This document shows, piece by piece, positions 25,682 to 33,675 of a DNA stretch of 64,000 nucleotides. The position numbers and the translations under genes were made by a program. The notes below the pieces were generated by a model that saw nothing but the letters and a program-made list of their open reading frames with translations, did no database searches and was not told the origin of the DNA. The DNA lies in contig JAKPTB010000080.1 of NCBI GenBank assembly GCA_029555205.1, positions 141,724 through 205,723 on the forward strand, written 5' to 3'. Position 1 is the stretch's first letter. Each line of letters starts with the position of its first letter. Source of the stretch: Bacillota bacterium. GTDB taxonomy: Bacteria; Bacillota; Desulfotomaculia; Desulfotomaculales; Pelotomaculaceae.

Positions 25682-26781
25682 TATGAGCAGGCCTCCCTTA
25701 ATGCCAGTCCGATGGCAACGGCATAGGCCGGATCATATGTTAATGGTTCGGAAAACTCCACAGAGGGAATTCCTATTACCACAGGCAGATCAAAAGCATC
25801 CTCCAGGTAACCGGTCAGGCCTGTAAGCTTGCTGGTACCTCCGCTGAGCACCAGTTTTTTGGCCGCAATGTTTTCCTGCACACAGTAATCCAGTGATCTT
25901 TCCACTTCCCGGGTGATCTCCGGCAGCACCTCCTGCAAAACGTTGCTGATCCGGGAGGCGATGAAATCACCCTGATCATCCAGGGTTACGGCAGCTTCTT
26001 CCTTCATTTGCCTGGCTTCCTGCGGGCCCACTCCCAGGTTTTCCGAAATATACCCGGTTAAAATCTCCCCGCCCGCCGGTAGAAGGCGGTTGAATTTAAT
26101 CAACCCGTCTTTGACCAGGACAAGGTGCGAAGTTTTCGAACCGATGTCCAGGATAGCCGTGCATTCCTCCTCTGTTCTGCCGAATAACCGCCAGAGGGCA
26201 AAGGCCTTCAGATCGATGGCCGTAACCACCATCCCGGCCCGGGAAAAAATACTGTGGTACTGGTAAATGGTTGCCGCAGGCGCAGCCAGAAGCAGGATAT
26301 TCTGGCCTTCCTCCTGATTGCCGCTGATTTCTCTTGTTTCACCTGTGCGGGGGATAAATATTTTTATTTTAGGGGTAGGCCTTTCTTTTTCCTCTTCAGG
26401 ATCCAGGCGGACATAACGGATGATCAACTGATCCACCGGAGTGGGTACAAACTTTTCAATCTCGAACCTGGCCGCCGTCTCCAGTTCCCTGTCGGACATC
26501 CGGGGCAGGCGGGTCAGCCTGCTGACCAGTTTTTCACCGCCGATACAGGTAATTACTTCTTTTAAGTCAGGGCTGGCTATTTCCTCAAGCGCCAGAACCA
26601 GGCTCTCCTCGTCAAGCTCGTCGGTCCACACCCCCGGGGAAGCTGGACAGCGGCGCAAAGCAACCACTTCCGGGACGCCGTCAATGATTTTTACTTCGGC
26701 CGCCTTGATCTCGTAGGCGCCGATATCAACACCCATAAAATGGTTTTTCTTTGGCAGGAGCTTCTGAAACAGTTTCTTCAT
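25681..26781 (-). CDS. pilM: Type IV pilus assembly protein PilM (actin-like)
   Basis: A 366-residue actin/FtsA-fold protein: phosphate-1 motif FMGVDIGAYEIKAAEV, second phosphate region AILDIGSKTSHLVLV, and adenosine-side LVLSGGTSKLTGLTGYLED. PilM is the cytoplasmic ring that binds the PilN N-terminus. A central insert (PTPKIKIFIPRTGETREISG) is unusual. It is 58 bases downstream of the PilX-like gene, in the same operon. Confidence 0.92.
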   Translation of the reverse strand: MKKLFQKLLPKKNHFMGVDIGAYEIKAAEVKIIDGVPEVVALRRCPASPGVWTDELDEESLVLALEEIASPDLKEVITCIGGEKLVSRLTRLPRMSDRELETAARFEIEKFVPTPVDQLIIRYVRLDPEEEKERPTPKIKIFIPRTGETREISGNQEEGQNILLLAAPAATIYQYHSIFSRAGMVVTAIDLKAFALWRLFGRTEEECTAILDIGSKTSHLVLVKDGLIKFNRLLPAGGEILTGYISENLGVGPQEARQMKEEAAVTLDDQGDFIASRISNVLQEVLPEITREVERSLDYCVQENIAAKKLVLSGGTSKLTGLTGYLEDAFDLPVVIGIPSVEFSEPLTYDPAYAVAIGLALREACS

Positions 26782-26839
26782 GTGCGCGCCGTCCTTATTT
26801 TGACGATCTTAAATTATACAGTAAATACGACAAAAAGGT

Positions 26840-28144
26840 CTATTTTTCCTCCCAGGAAAGAATCTGGAGAGAAGTTGTAACCCAGTCGGGCTGGTTGTTT
26901 TCCATTTTGGGTTCAAAATAAAATTCTGCTTTATTGTTCTGGATCAAGGTGCGCGCAATGACGCTTCCCCGCAAAACTGCGTTGTTATCAATAGTGACGA
27001 TGGCCGGCGAATAGACCAGGGCCCTGACTTGAGCCCCATTAATCAGGGTTACATTCCCGGCGCAGAGGATACAAAGGTCGTCCTGCTCAATGTCCGTGCA
27101 GCCGAGGTTGCCCTCGAATGTTACCGTTCCGCTGACCACAACCGTGCCGACGCCGCTATAAGTCCCCTGGATATTGAGATTGCCGTCGATATAGAAGAGC
27201 CCGTTCAGGTTCAGGTCGCCGCTCCAGGTCTGGGAGCCGGAATAATAATAGTCGGCGTTTTTACGGTACCAGTCCAGGTCAATTTCCGGAAAAGGATGGA
27301 CTGTAAACCGCAGGTCCATGGATTGATTGGGGTAGATGCCTTCTATTTTTGAAGAACTGTTATCGACTACACCGTTGGCCCAGACGTCACCTCCGACAAC
27401 CGCATTCTGTTTCAATGTAATATTACCCATGGATCTAATATCCCCGGTCACTACAGCATTATTTTCCACAATGACATCGCCCACGGCCTGGATGTTGCCT
27501 TCAACTCTTCCTTTATTTGCGACAGTGACCGGGCCGCCGGTGTTGAGATTCCTGGCGTTCATGTTATTTTCAATTATGACACTTCCACCAACAATGACAT
27601 CATTATGCATGACCATGCAATTTTGTTTAAAAATAATATTCCCGTTGATGAGCATATTCGATCCAACTATGGAGTTGTTTTTAAAGGAAGAAGGGGCGTC
27701 GGGGGGTGACTCGGTCCAGAGGCCGCGGTAAAAGGGCATGGGCTTGCCCAGGTCCACTTTAACTCTAATCTCGCGGTAGACGTCCCGGTACTGTCCTTTG
27801 CTTTCGATACACAGGGTAGTCTTACTATCATTATAGAATTCTTTCCGTACTTTAACGTGGACAAGATTGCCGTCGGCGTAGCCGGCAGGAATCACGTCAG
27901 GCACCAGGTTGTATTCCGAATTGAGGACGAGGCTTTCCACCCAGGCGCTCTCCCGCTTGGCTTTGTCAACGGCCTTTTCAATTCCTGCTTCAGCAATATA
28001 GTGGGCCTTTTTCTGTTCCGTTTCCAGTACGGCTGTTTTTCTGACGGAACCGCCCATGGTCAGGGCTGCCGAGCCGATGAAAAAGAGAACGATGGTCATC
28101 ATCAGGACAATAATCAGGGCATACCCTTTTTGATTGTAGAGCAT
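26840..28144 (-). CDS. PilX-like minor pilin fused to a beta-helix (bactofilin-like) repeat domain
   Basis: A 434-residue protein. Its first 45 residues are a PilX/GspK-type anchor (QKGYALIIVLMMTIVLFFIG) with little class III prepilin consensus, then SVRKTAVLETEQKKAHYIAEAGIE, the standard PilX segment. From about 150 to 390 the sequence is a right-handed beta-helix of short repeats, e.g. GGSVIIENNMNARN, VEGNIQAVGDVIVENNAVV, TGDIRSMGNITLKQNAVV, GGDVWANGVV, similar to polymer-forming bactofilins. It is extracellular if processed like a minor pilin. It may form a tip or an adhesive module. The family link to bactofilin is by repeat pattern only. Confidence 0.75.
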   Translation of the reverse strand: MLYNQKGYALIIVLMMTIVLFFIGSAALTMGGSVRKTAVLETEQKKAHYIAEAGIEKAVDKAKRESAWVESLVLNSEYNLVPDVIPAGYADGNLVHVKVRKEFYNDSKTTLCIESKGQYRDVYREIRVKVDLGKPMPFYRGLWTESPPDAPSSFKNNSIVGSNMLINGNIIFKQNCMVMHNDVIVGGSVIIENNMNARNLNTGGPVTVANKGRVEGNIQAVGDVIVENNAVVTGDIRSMGNITLKQNAVVGGDVWANGVVDNSSSKIEGIYPNQSMDLRFTVHPFPEIDLDWYRKNADYYYSGSQTWSGDLNLNGLFYIDGNLNIQGTYSGVGTVVVSGTVTFEGNLGCTDIEQDDLCILCAGNVTLINGAQVRALVYSPAIVTIDNNAVLRGSVIARTLIQNNKAEFYFEPKMENNQPDWVTTSLQILSWEEK

Positions 28145-28160
28145 GATCTCACATCCCCGC

Positions 28161-28676
28161 TTAGTAAGCTCTGGCCTGAACCTTTGTGCTCATTTCACAG
28201 GCAACAGGTGGATTGGAATTTTGTTTTATTCCTTTAATGTAAATCGTAACTAACTTTGTATCACTGTTGAACTGGAATTCCAGACCTTCAATATTACTGA
28301 CAACCGGCTGGAAGTTGCCGGCTGCGTATCTTTTTACCTCCACCTCCTTGTCCGCCGGGTCGTAACCATACATAATGTTTTCACCGGAGGCGGTTAAGAA
28401 GGATATTTTTGTCCCGGTTCCATCGTTTGCCGGACTACCATCCTGCTTGTAAATTATTAGCCCGGATTTGGCCTGTCTAAGGTCCCGGCTAATCCTGTTC
28501 AAGGCAATCCGCAAATTTTCCTGAACCTCGATTTTTTGATTGTTTGCATGATAACTGGCGTATCCCTGCACATAAACGGTTAAAACAGCCGTGACCACGA
28601 TTGCAAAAATCGTTAAGGCAACCATGGTTTCCATAAGGGTAAAACCTCTATTATCGGTGAATTTAGACACACACAA
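28161..28676 (-). CDS. PilW/ComGF-like prepilin
   Basis: A 171-residue prepilin with the class III signal DNRG/FTLMETMVALTIFAIV, Glu at +5, and a long N-terminal helix. The C-terminal globular part includes SRDLRQAKSGLIIY and GLEFQFNSDTKLVTIYIKG, like PilW/GspJ minor pilins. The start is TTG (28676) or the GTG two codons later; GGAGG lies just upstream. It is placed between the PilV-like and PilX-like genes, the normal order of the minor pilin set. Confidence 0.82.
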   Translation of the reverse strand: MCVSKFTDNRGFTLMETMVALTIFAIVVTAVLTVYVQGYASYHANNQKIEVQENLRIALNRISRDLRQAKSGLIIYKQDGSPANDGTGTKISFLTASGENIMYGYDPADKEVEVKRYAAGNFQPVVSNIEGLEFQFNSDTKLVTIYIKGIKQNSNPPVACEMSTKVQARAY

Positions 28677-28677
28677 C

Positions 28678-29478
28678 TCACCTCCTGTGTTTTTCCGTGG
28701 TCAGGGATAGTTCTTTCAAAGAGTCGCCCGACGGGTAAAATGCAGTAACTTTGATTGTTTTCAGGTTTTCAGCGGCAGCGGTAACTTCTATTCTGTACTC
28801 ATATCTGTAAAGCCTGTAGAAAGACGTTGCGTCCGGCTGAATATGCCAGTTTGATTCAACGGCAGCAATCTTCGATGTCCCGTTGTAAGCCTTGATTTTT
28901 TGAACCTGGCCCGCTCCTTCTCCCCCGGCTATCATGATGAAGTAATCCTTGAAAAAGTCGTTTTTACTGTTCTCGTTGCCGGCCAGCCTGACTGTATTGG
29001 CGGTACCGCTTTGCACGGCGCCGGTCAGGATTGAACCGTTCCCGCAAACAAGATAGTGCGACGTGTCATCCGGCGCCTTGCCGGTGTCCCAGGCCGGAGT
29101 AACCGTCGCTACCTGATTGGAAGGTTTGTAGCCGGTTATTTTTCTGACCTGCCCTTCGCCCTTTCCGGCGGTTATGGTGATCAGGTGGTTAATACTGATA
29201 TTTCCCGCATCATTGGCCAGGCGTATTTTATTGTTGCCTGTTTCCGTGCATTCCCGGGCCACACCGATTTGCCTGGAGTTGACACTTTTCAGCTCTTCGA
29301 TGAGTTCCTGGGCAAAATTCAAGGCCGTAACCTCGTGCCTGGCGGTTGCTGTAAAGGCGCTGCCGGTGACGAAAAACTGCAGAAGCGGGATGATGGCAAT
29401 TGCCGCCAGCAGGATGGCAACGATCACTTCAATCAGGCTCATGCCTTCTTGATTTTTCCAAACCATGGCATCACTCAT
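28678..29478 (-). CDS. PilV-like prepilin
   Basis: A 266-residue prepilin: NQEG/MSLIEVIVAILLAAIA, Met instead of Phe at +1 and Glu at +5, followed by LLQFFVTGSAFTATARHEVTALNFAQELIEE (read in two parts). The mature part is long and contains two related segments, ITAGKGEGQVRKITGY and IAGGEGAGQVQKIKAY, which look like an internal duplication. Minor pilins of this type prime pilus assembly. It lies 15 bases from the FimT-like gene. Confidence 0.8.
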   Translation of the reverse strand: MSDAMVWKNQEGMSLIEVIVAILLAAIAIIPLLQFFVTGSAFTATARHEVTALNFAQELIEELKSVNSRQIGVARECTETGNNKIRLANDAGNISINHLITITAGKGEGQVRKITGYKPSNQVATVTPAWDTGKAPDDTSHYLVCGNGSILTGAVQSGTANTVRLAGNENSKNDFFKDYFIMIAGGEGAGQVQKIKAYNGTSKIAAVESNWHIQPDATSFYRLYRYEYRIEVTAAAENLKTIKVTAFYPSGDSLKELSLTTEKHRR

Positions 29479-29492
29479 CTCGCTACTATTTA

Positions 29493-29978
29493 CTAGGAAG
29501 GCGGGCTTGTATCGATGCGGACCCTGCCCGTCAGGGAGGCTACAATGACATAAAGGATGTTGTCGTTTTTGTCCTTCAGGCTGAGGTGCCCTCCTATTAA
29601 CACTCCATTTGCACGGACAGGCTCACCCCGGGTGTTGAAGGAAAGCCTGTGGTCAGGTCCGTTATAGGGGTTGTTGTCAAAATCAAAGTTGGTGTAAATC
29701 AGGTCTATCCCGCCAGGCAGCTCGACTTTTTTGTAGATGACCATATATTTCTTGATATAATAACGTTCGTTTACAAAGTCAAAGATCATGGTGTAAAGGC
29801 CGTCCTGCTTCATATTCAACTGCTGGGTCAGGCGAATATCCTCTGCAATCATAGCGGCGGCGGCATCAAGCTTCTGCCTGCTGAAGTGTTTATCGGCGGC
29901 GAAGGCAAAAAAAACAAAGATAGTAGTAATTACCAGTACAACCATAGTTTCCAGGAGAGTAAAACCTTTATTATCCAT
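29493..29978 (-). CDS. FimT/GspH-like prepilin
   Basis: A 161-residue prepilin with DNKG/FTLLETMVVLVITTIF and a short mature domain; AAMIAEDIRLTQQLNMKQDG is a GspH/FimT segment. The cytoplasmic leader is four residues, shorter than usual for pilins (six or more). It starts the minor pilin group after the major pilin gene, from which it is separated by 138 bases. Confidence 0.82.
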   Translation of the reverse strand: MDNKGFTLLETMVVLVITTIFVFFAFAADKHFSRQKLDAAAAMIAEDIRLTQQLNMKQDGLYTMIFDFVNERYYIKKYMVIYKKVELPGGIDLIYTNFDFDNNPYNGPDHRLSFNTRGEPVRANGVLIGGHLSLKDKNDNILYVIVASLTGRVRIDTSPPS

Positions 29979-30116
29979 GGGATAAGTTCCCTGTAATAAT
30001 ATTTTTTATAAATTATTTTGTTTTGATATGAAAGGGAGGTAAGGGCATTTACAGATGTTCCCCTTAAACCTCCCTTTTTGTACATATCTAACGGTATTTA
30101 ACAGTATTACTTAATT

Positions 30117-30611
30117 TTACCCTTCGTCATCGCCAAGCACTATAGGTGGTTTGTCTCCTTCAGTTACCTTTTCGATTTCGGGGGGTTCTGATTGTCCGTT
30201 AGCGCATCTGCCAGCCACATATGCGTATTTTGTACCTTGGACGTTCTCATGTCCTGTGTAGATTATGCATTGTTTTTCGTTCTCCACTTCATACACATAT
30301 CCTTTACCCCAGGGATCTTTTTGTTCAAGATCTGCTCCACCTTCGCCTGGTGTTTCGACCTTGATACCGGCATTAAGGAGTGCGCTCTCCAATTCGTCGC
30401 CATTGGGGTATTCTGCTTTCTCCGCATAATAGGCGTCCAGGGCGGCCTGCATGGTGCTGATTTGCGCCTTGGCCTTGGTCACTCTCGAGTTTTCGATATA
30501 ACCCAGATAAAATTTGATGCCGCCGGCAATGAGCACGGCGATGATGATTAGAACAACCATCATTTCAATCATGGAAAAACCTTTTTCGTTGTTCAAATAC
30601 CTTTTAAACAT
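30117..30611 (-). CDS. Major pilin-like protein (type IV pilin, GspG/ComGC type)
   Basis: A 164-residue prepilin: leader MFKRYLNNEKG, then FSMIEMMVVLIIIAVLIAGG with Glu at +5. Mature domain QISTMQAALDAYYAEKAEYP and a DPWGKGYVY motif are typical of GspG-like pilins with a calcium loop (the DPWG region). The C-terminal tail is acidic (VTEGDKPPIVLGDDEG). A pair Cys(QCIIY)-Cys(GRCANG) could form a disulfide. Strong SD AAGGAGGAG. It is the first gene after the tandem c-di-GMP riboswitches and thus the likely main target. Confidence 0.87.
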   Translation of the reverse strand: MFKRYLNNEKGFSMIEMMVVLIIIAVLIAGGIKFYLGYIENSRVTKAKAQISTMQAALDAYYAEKAEYPNGDELESALLNAGIKVETPGEGGADLEQKDPWGKGYVYEVENEKQCIIYTGHENVQGTKYAYVAGRCANGQSEPPEIEKVTEGDKPPIVLGDDEG

Positions 30612-30732
30612 GTCGCTCCTCCTTTTCGAATGTATTCCTTTTTCAGCGGCCTTGTATGTAAGGCAAGTACCTTTACTATCCCCCTTTCGCCAATTAATTG
30701 TCCAGTAGCGGTTGTTCCTTCATGTCATATAA

Positions 30733-30858
30733 ATCAAAAAGCCCTTTACAGGAAAAGGGCAAAATAAATCCTCCTTGCAGCCCGGCTGTCATAGCGTTTG
30801 TTTACGCCTTAGATCCGTGGCTTTGCGTCCTCTTCTTTCGAAAAGTTTGCCCTTTAGA
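30733..30858 (-). promoter_or_regulatory. c-di-GMP-I (GEMM) riboswitch, gene-proximal copy, with terminator
   Basis: On the minus strand the aptamer starts AAAGGGCAAAC (30845-30855), followed by a GAAA-capped stem, GACGCAAAGCC, then TCTAAG and TATGA, the two halves of an 11-nt tetraloop receptor (C-G closing pair replaced by U-A), and ends CCGGGCTGC. These are the conserved features of c-di-GMP-I riboswitches. A terminator stem GCCCTTT/AAAGGGC (30741-30760) with a T-run follows about 10 bases later. The terminator 5' arm is complementary also to the AAAGGGC at the aptamer start, so the two structures can compete. Confidence 0.9.
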
Positions 30859-30936
30859 AAATAATCATGTTATTTAGTTAGTTTAATTGTATTTCGCTTA
30901 ACCAACTACTTAATAAATTAATCCAATGACTGCAAA

Positions 30937-31060
30937 TTTAAAGCCCTTTACAGGAAAAGGGCATAAAAATTCTCCTTGCAACCCGGCTGTCATAGCGTTC
31001 GTTTACGCCTTAGACCCGTAGCTTTGCGTCCCATCCTTTCGGAAAGTTTGCCCTTTAGAG
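30937..31060 (-). promoter_or_regulatory. c-di-GMP-I (GEMM) riboswitch, promoter-proximal copy, with terminator
   Basis: A second copy upstream of the first, with the same parts: AAAGGGCAAAC (31046-31056), GAAA-capped stem (CTTTCCGAAAGGATGGG), GACGCAAAGC, TCTAAG and TATGA receptor halves, and CCGGGTTGC. The two copies differ at several stem positions while keeping pairing. A terminator stem GCCCTTT/AAAGGGC (30943-30962) follows, its tail being TTTAAATTT, weaker than in the other copy. Confidence 0.9.
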
Positions 31061-31148
31061 GTTTTTTATTTAATTTATTATTAATGTTGTTAAGTTTTTT
31101 CAGTTATAAATAACTTGTTTAATCATTTGCCAGAACTTTCTTGCTTGT

Positions 31149-31177
31149 ATTATACTTTTCATTTCGGCAAATTGCAA
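31149..31177 (-). promoter_or_regulatory. Promoter of the pilin operon
   Basis: On the minus strand TTGCAA (31172-31177), a 17-base spacer and a perfect TATAAT (31149-31154). The start would lie near 31142, giving a leader of about 530 bases that holds both riboswitches. The rest of the 30612-31342 gap is AT-rich with nothing further recognised. Confidence 0.7.
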
Positions 31178-31342
31178 GATCTAGATTGAGAAATTTTGAC
31201 TAAATAAGATTTTTCAGCTGACTTTTTCGTTTTAAATTGCATTAAGTAATTTCATCAGCCGGATTTCAACAATTGAATGTAAGTATATGTCTAATATTCA
31301 AATAAAAAGTGATCTTTTAAAACATAATAAAAGGAAATAGCA

Positions 31343-32572
31343 TTAATTCAGGCCCGTCCCTCCCTGCATGGCGCCGGAAAGGCCGAACAAAGGCAGGTAG
31401 ATGGAAACGGCGATAAAACCGACCATAATCCCAACTCCGGCTATCATCAAGGGCTCAATAATGCTGGAAAGCTTGGCTACAAGGGTTTCCACTTCCTGCT
31501 CGTAATAAATGGCAACCTTTTCCAGGAGGGCGTCCAGGGCGCCCGATTCTTCCCCGATGGCAATCATGTTGGCTGCCATTGGCGGAAAGAAAGATGCCTT
31601 CAGCAGAACAGGCGACATGTTTTCCCCTTCTTTGATCATATCCCTGGCTTCTCTGATAACTTTAGTAACCTGGGTATTGCCCACAACGTTTTCCACCGTC
31701 TCCAGCGACTGCATCAAGGGGACGCCGCTTTTCAAGAGAGTGGCCAGGGTACTGGCAAACCTGGCGGTAATTGTTTTTTGGGTAAGCTTTCCATAAACGG
31801 GCAGTTTTAAGAGCAAACGGTCGGTGATTACTCTACCCCTGTCCGTAGCGGCAAAACTCTTCAGTCCAAAGTAGAGCAAGAGGGGGGCAGGCAAAATAAG
31901 AAACCAGAAATTAGTACATGCTTTGCTGACCCCGAGCATGATCCGGGTCGGAAGGGGGAGTTCAGCCCCAACCTGTTCGAAGATTTCGACGAAAACAGGT
32001 ACTACAACGACCAGCAGGATGACCATGGCCAGAAAGGCAAAGGCCCCGATGACTAGAGGGTAGGTCATGGCCGACTTGATTTTTTCCTTTAATTCATGGT
32101 CCTTCTCGAACTGGTTGGCCAACCTTTCCATGGCCTGTTCCAGTGTGCCGCTGACCTCTCCCGCCGTCAGCATGTCGATGAAAATACCGGGCAGGTACCG
32201 CTGATGGATTCTAAAGGCTTCACTGAGGCTTTTACCGTTTTCGATATCCATGATTACGGCCTTTAATATTTCACGCAGTTTTTTGCTTTCTGTCTGCTGG
32301 GTCAGGATATTCAGGCACTGCAGCAGGGGGATACCTGCTTCAATCATGGTTGCGGCCTGGCGGCAAAACACGGCCAGATCTTTGACCTTGATTTTTAAAT
32401 TAAGCAGCTTATCCAGGTCAAGCTTAAAATCCATGGCAGGGTTGATTTGGACAACGTAATAGTTCCTATTGCGCAACTGGGCAATTGCGGCGTCCCGGCT
32501 TTCCGCTTCTATTTTACCTGTGAGCAATTTGCCGGACAGGTTTCTGGCCTTGTAGGCAAACAGTTGAGGCAT
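31343..32572 (-). CDS. pilC: Type IV pilus inner-membrane platform protein PilC
   Basis: A 409-residue GspF/PilC protein with two cytoplasmic GspF domains (VFCRQAATMIEAGIPLLQCL; RFASTLATLLKSGVPLMQSL) and three membrane helices (AFLAMVILLVVVVPVFVE, ILPAPLLLYFGL, IAGVGIMVGFIAVSIYLP). It forms the platform on which PilB and PilT act. It is separated from pilT by two bases. Confidence 0.95.
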   Translation of the reverse strand: MPQLFAYKARNLSGKLLTGKIEAESRDAAIAQLRNRNYYVVQINPAMDFKLDLDKLLNLKIKVKDLAVFCRQAATMIEAGIPLLQCLNILTQQTESKKLREILKAVIMDIENGKSLSEAFRIHQRYLPGIFIDMLTAGEVSGTLEQAMERLANQFEKDHELKEKIKSAMTYPLVIGAFAFLAMVILLVVVVPVFVEIFEQVGAELPLPTRIMLGVSKACTNFWFLILPAPLLLYFGLKSFAATDRGRVITDRLLLKLPVYGKLTQKTITARFASTLATLLKSGVPLMQSLETVENVVGNTQVTKVIREARDMIKEGENMSPVLLKASFFPPMAANMIAIGEESGALDALLEKVAIYYEQEVETLVAKLSSIIEPLMIAGVGIMVGFIAVSIYLPLFGLSGAMQGGTGLN

Positions 32573-32574
32573 TT

Positions 32575-33675
32575 CTATCCTCCCAATGCTTTGAGCAGGC
32601 TTTCAGGATCGTAAGCCCGGTGTAAAACCTCTTCCCTGCTGATAATCTTTTTCTGGTAAAGCTGTCTGAGCGACATGTCCAGGGTCTGCATCCCGTGCCT
32701 GGCGCCGGTCTGCAGCTGCGTCTGAATTTGAAAGGTCTTGCCCTCCCGGATCAGGTTCCGGATGGCCGGTGTGGCTACCAGTATTTCCATGGCCGCCACC
32801 CGGCCCGGCCGGTCGGACCTGGGGATCAACTGCTGGGCAACGATGCCCTGGAGCGTATTGGCCAGCAGAACTCGAATCTGCTGCTGCTGTTCCGGCGGAA
32901 AGACGTCGATGACCCGGTCGATGGTTTCGGCTGCGCTGGATGTATGCAGGGTGCCCAGGACCAGGTGGCCGGTTTCTGCAGCGGTGATGGCGATGCTGAT
33001 TGTTTCCAGGTCACGCATTTCCCCTACCAGGATTACATCCGGATCCTCCCGCAGGGCGGCCCGCAGGGCGATAGCGAAGGAACCGGTATCCGTGCCGATT
33101 TCCCGCTGGTTCACCAGGGAAAGCTGGTGGTTGTGCAGATACTCGATGGGATCTTCCAGAGTCAGAATATGTACTCTCTTTTCCCTGTTGATCAGGTCAA
33201 TCATGGCAGCCAGGGTTGTTGACTTACCGCTGCCGGTGGGTCCGGTGACCAGGACCAGGCCGTCGGGCTTTTTGGCCAGGTGGGCCAGGATCTCAGGCAG
33301 GCCCAGTTCCTTAAAGGTTGGGATGCGGGTGTTGAGCAGGCGCATGACCAGGGCTGTGCTGGTCCTCTGCCTGAAAGCATTTACCCTGACCCTGGCACTT
33401 CCAGGCAGGGAAAAGGAAAAATCCAGTTCGCCCTGAATGTTGAACTTTTCATACTGTTCCCGGCTCATTATCTCCCGGGCCATTTCGTCCGTCTGCTGGG
33501 GAGTAAGGGGTTTGATTTCAAAGCCGCCCAATAAATTGAGCCGTCCTTTGAAGTCGGGGTGATCAAGCGGGTAGAGCACACCGTGCAGACGGTACACCGG
33601 AGGTGTGTTTACCGTGATATGGACATCCGATACGCCAAGTTCGGCTGCCTGGGTTAAAATATCAACTAGTTTCAA
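32575..33675 (-). CDS. pilT: Type IV pilus retraction ATPase PilT
   Basis: A 366-residue PilT: Walker A GPTGSGKSTTLAAM, Asp box ILTLEDPIEYLH, Walker B REDPDVILVGEMRD, His box ETGHLVLGTLHTSSAAETID and the PilT-specific AIRNLIREGK. It powers pilus retraction. The start is TTG, 8 bases after GGGAGG, overlapping the end of pilB by four bases. Presence of PilT means the pilus is retractile. Confidence 0.95.
   Translation of the reverse strand: MKLVDILTQAAELGVSDVHITVNTPPVYRLHGVLYPLDHPDFKGRLNLLGGFEIKPLTPQQTDEMAREIMSREQYEKFNIQGELDFSFSLPGSARVRVNAFRQRTSTALVMRLLNTRIPTFKELGLPEILAHLAKKPDGLVLVTGPTGSGKSTTLAAMIDLINREKRVHILTLEDPIEYLHNHQLSLVNQREIGTDTGSFAIALRAALREDPDVILVGEMRDLETISIAITAAETGHLVLGTLHTSSAAETIDRVIDVFPPEQQQQIRVLLANTLQGIVAQQLIPRSDRPGRVAAMEILVATPAIRNLIREGKTFQIQTQLQTGARHGMQTLDMSLRQLYQKKIISREEVLHRAYDPESLLKALGG

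Noticed and set aside
30733..31060. A CRISPR-like or simple duplicated-sequence explanation for the two 120-base repeats
   Set aside because: The copies match c-di-GMP-I riboswitch architecture, with conserved loops and changed stems, and each carries a terminator.
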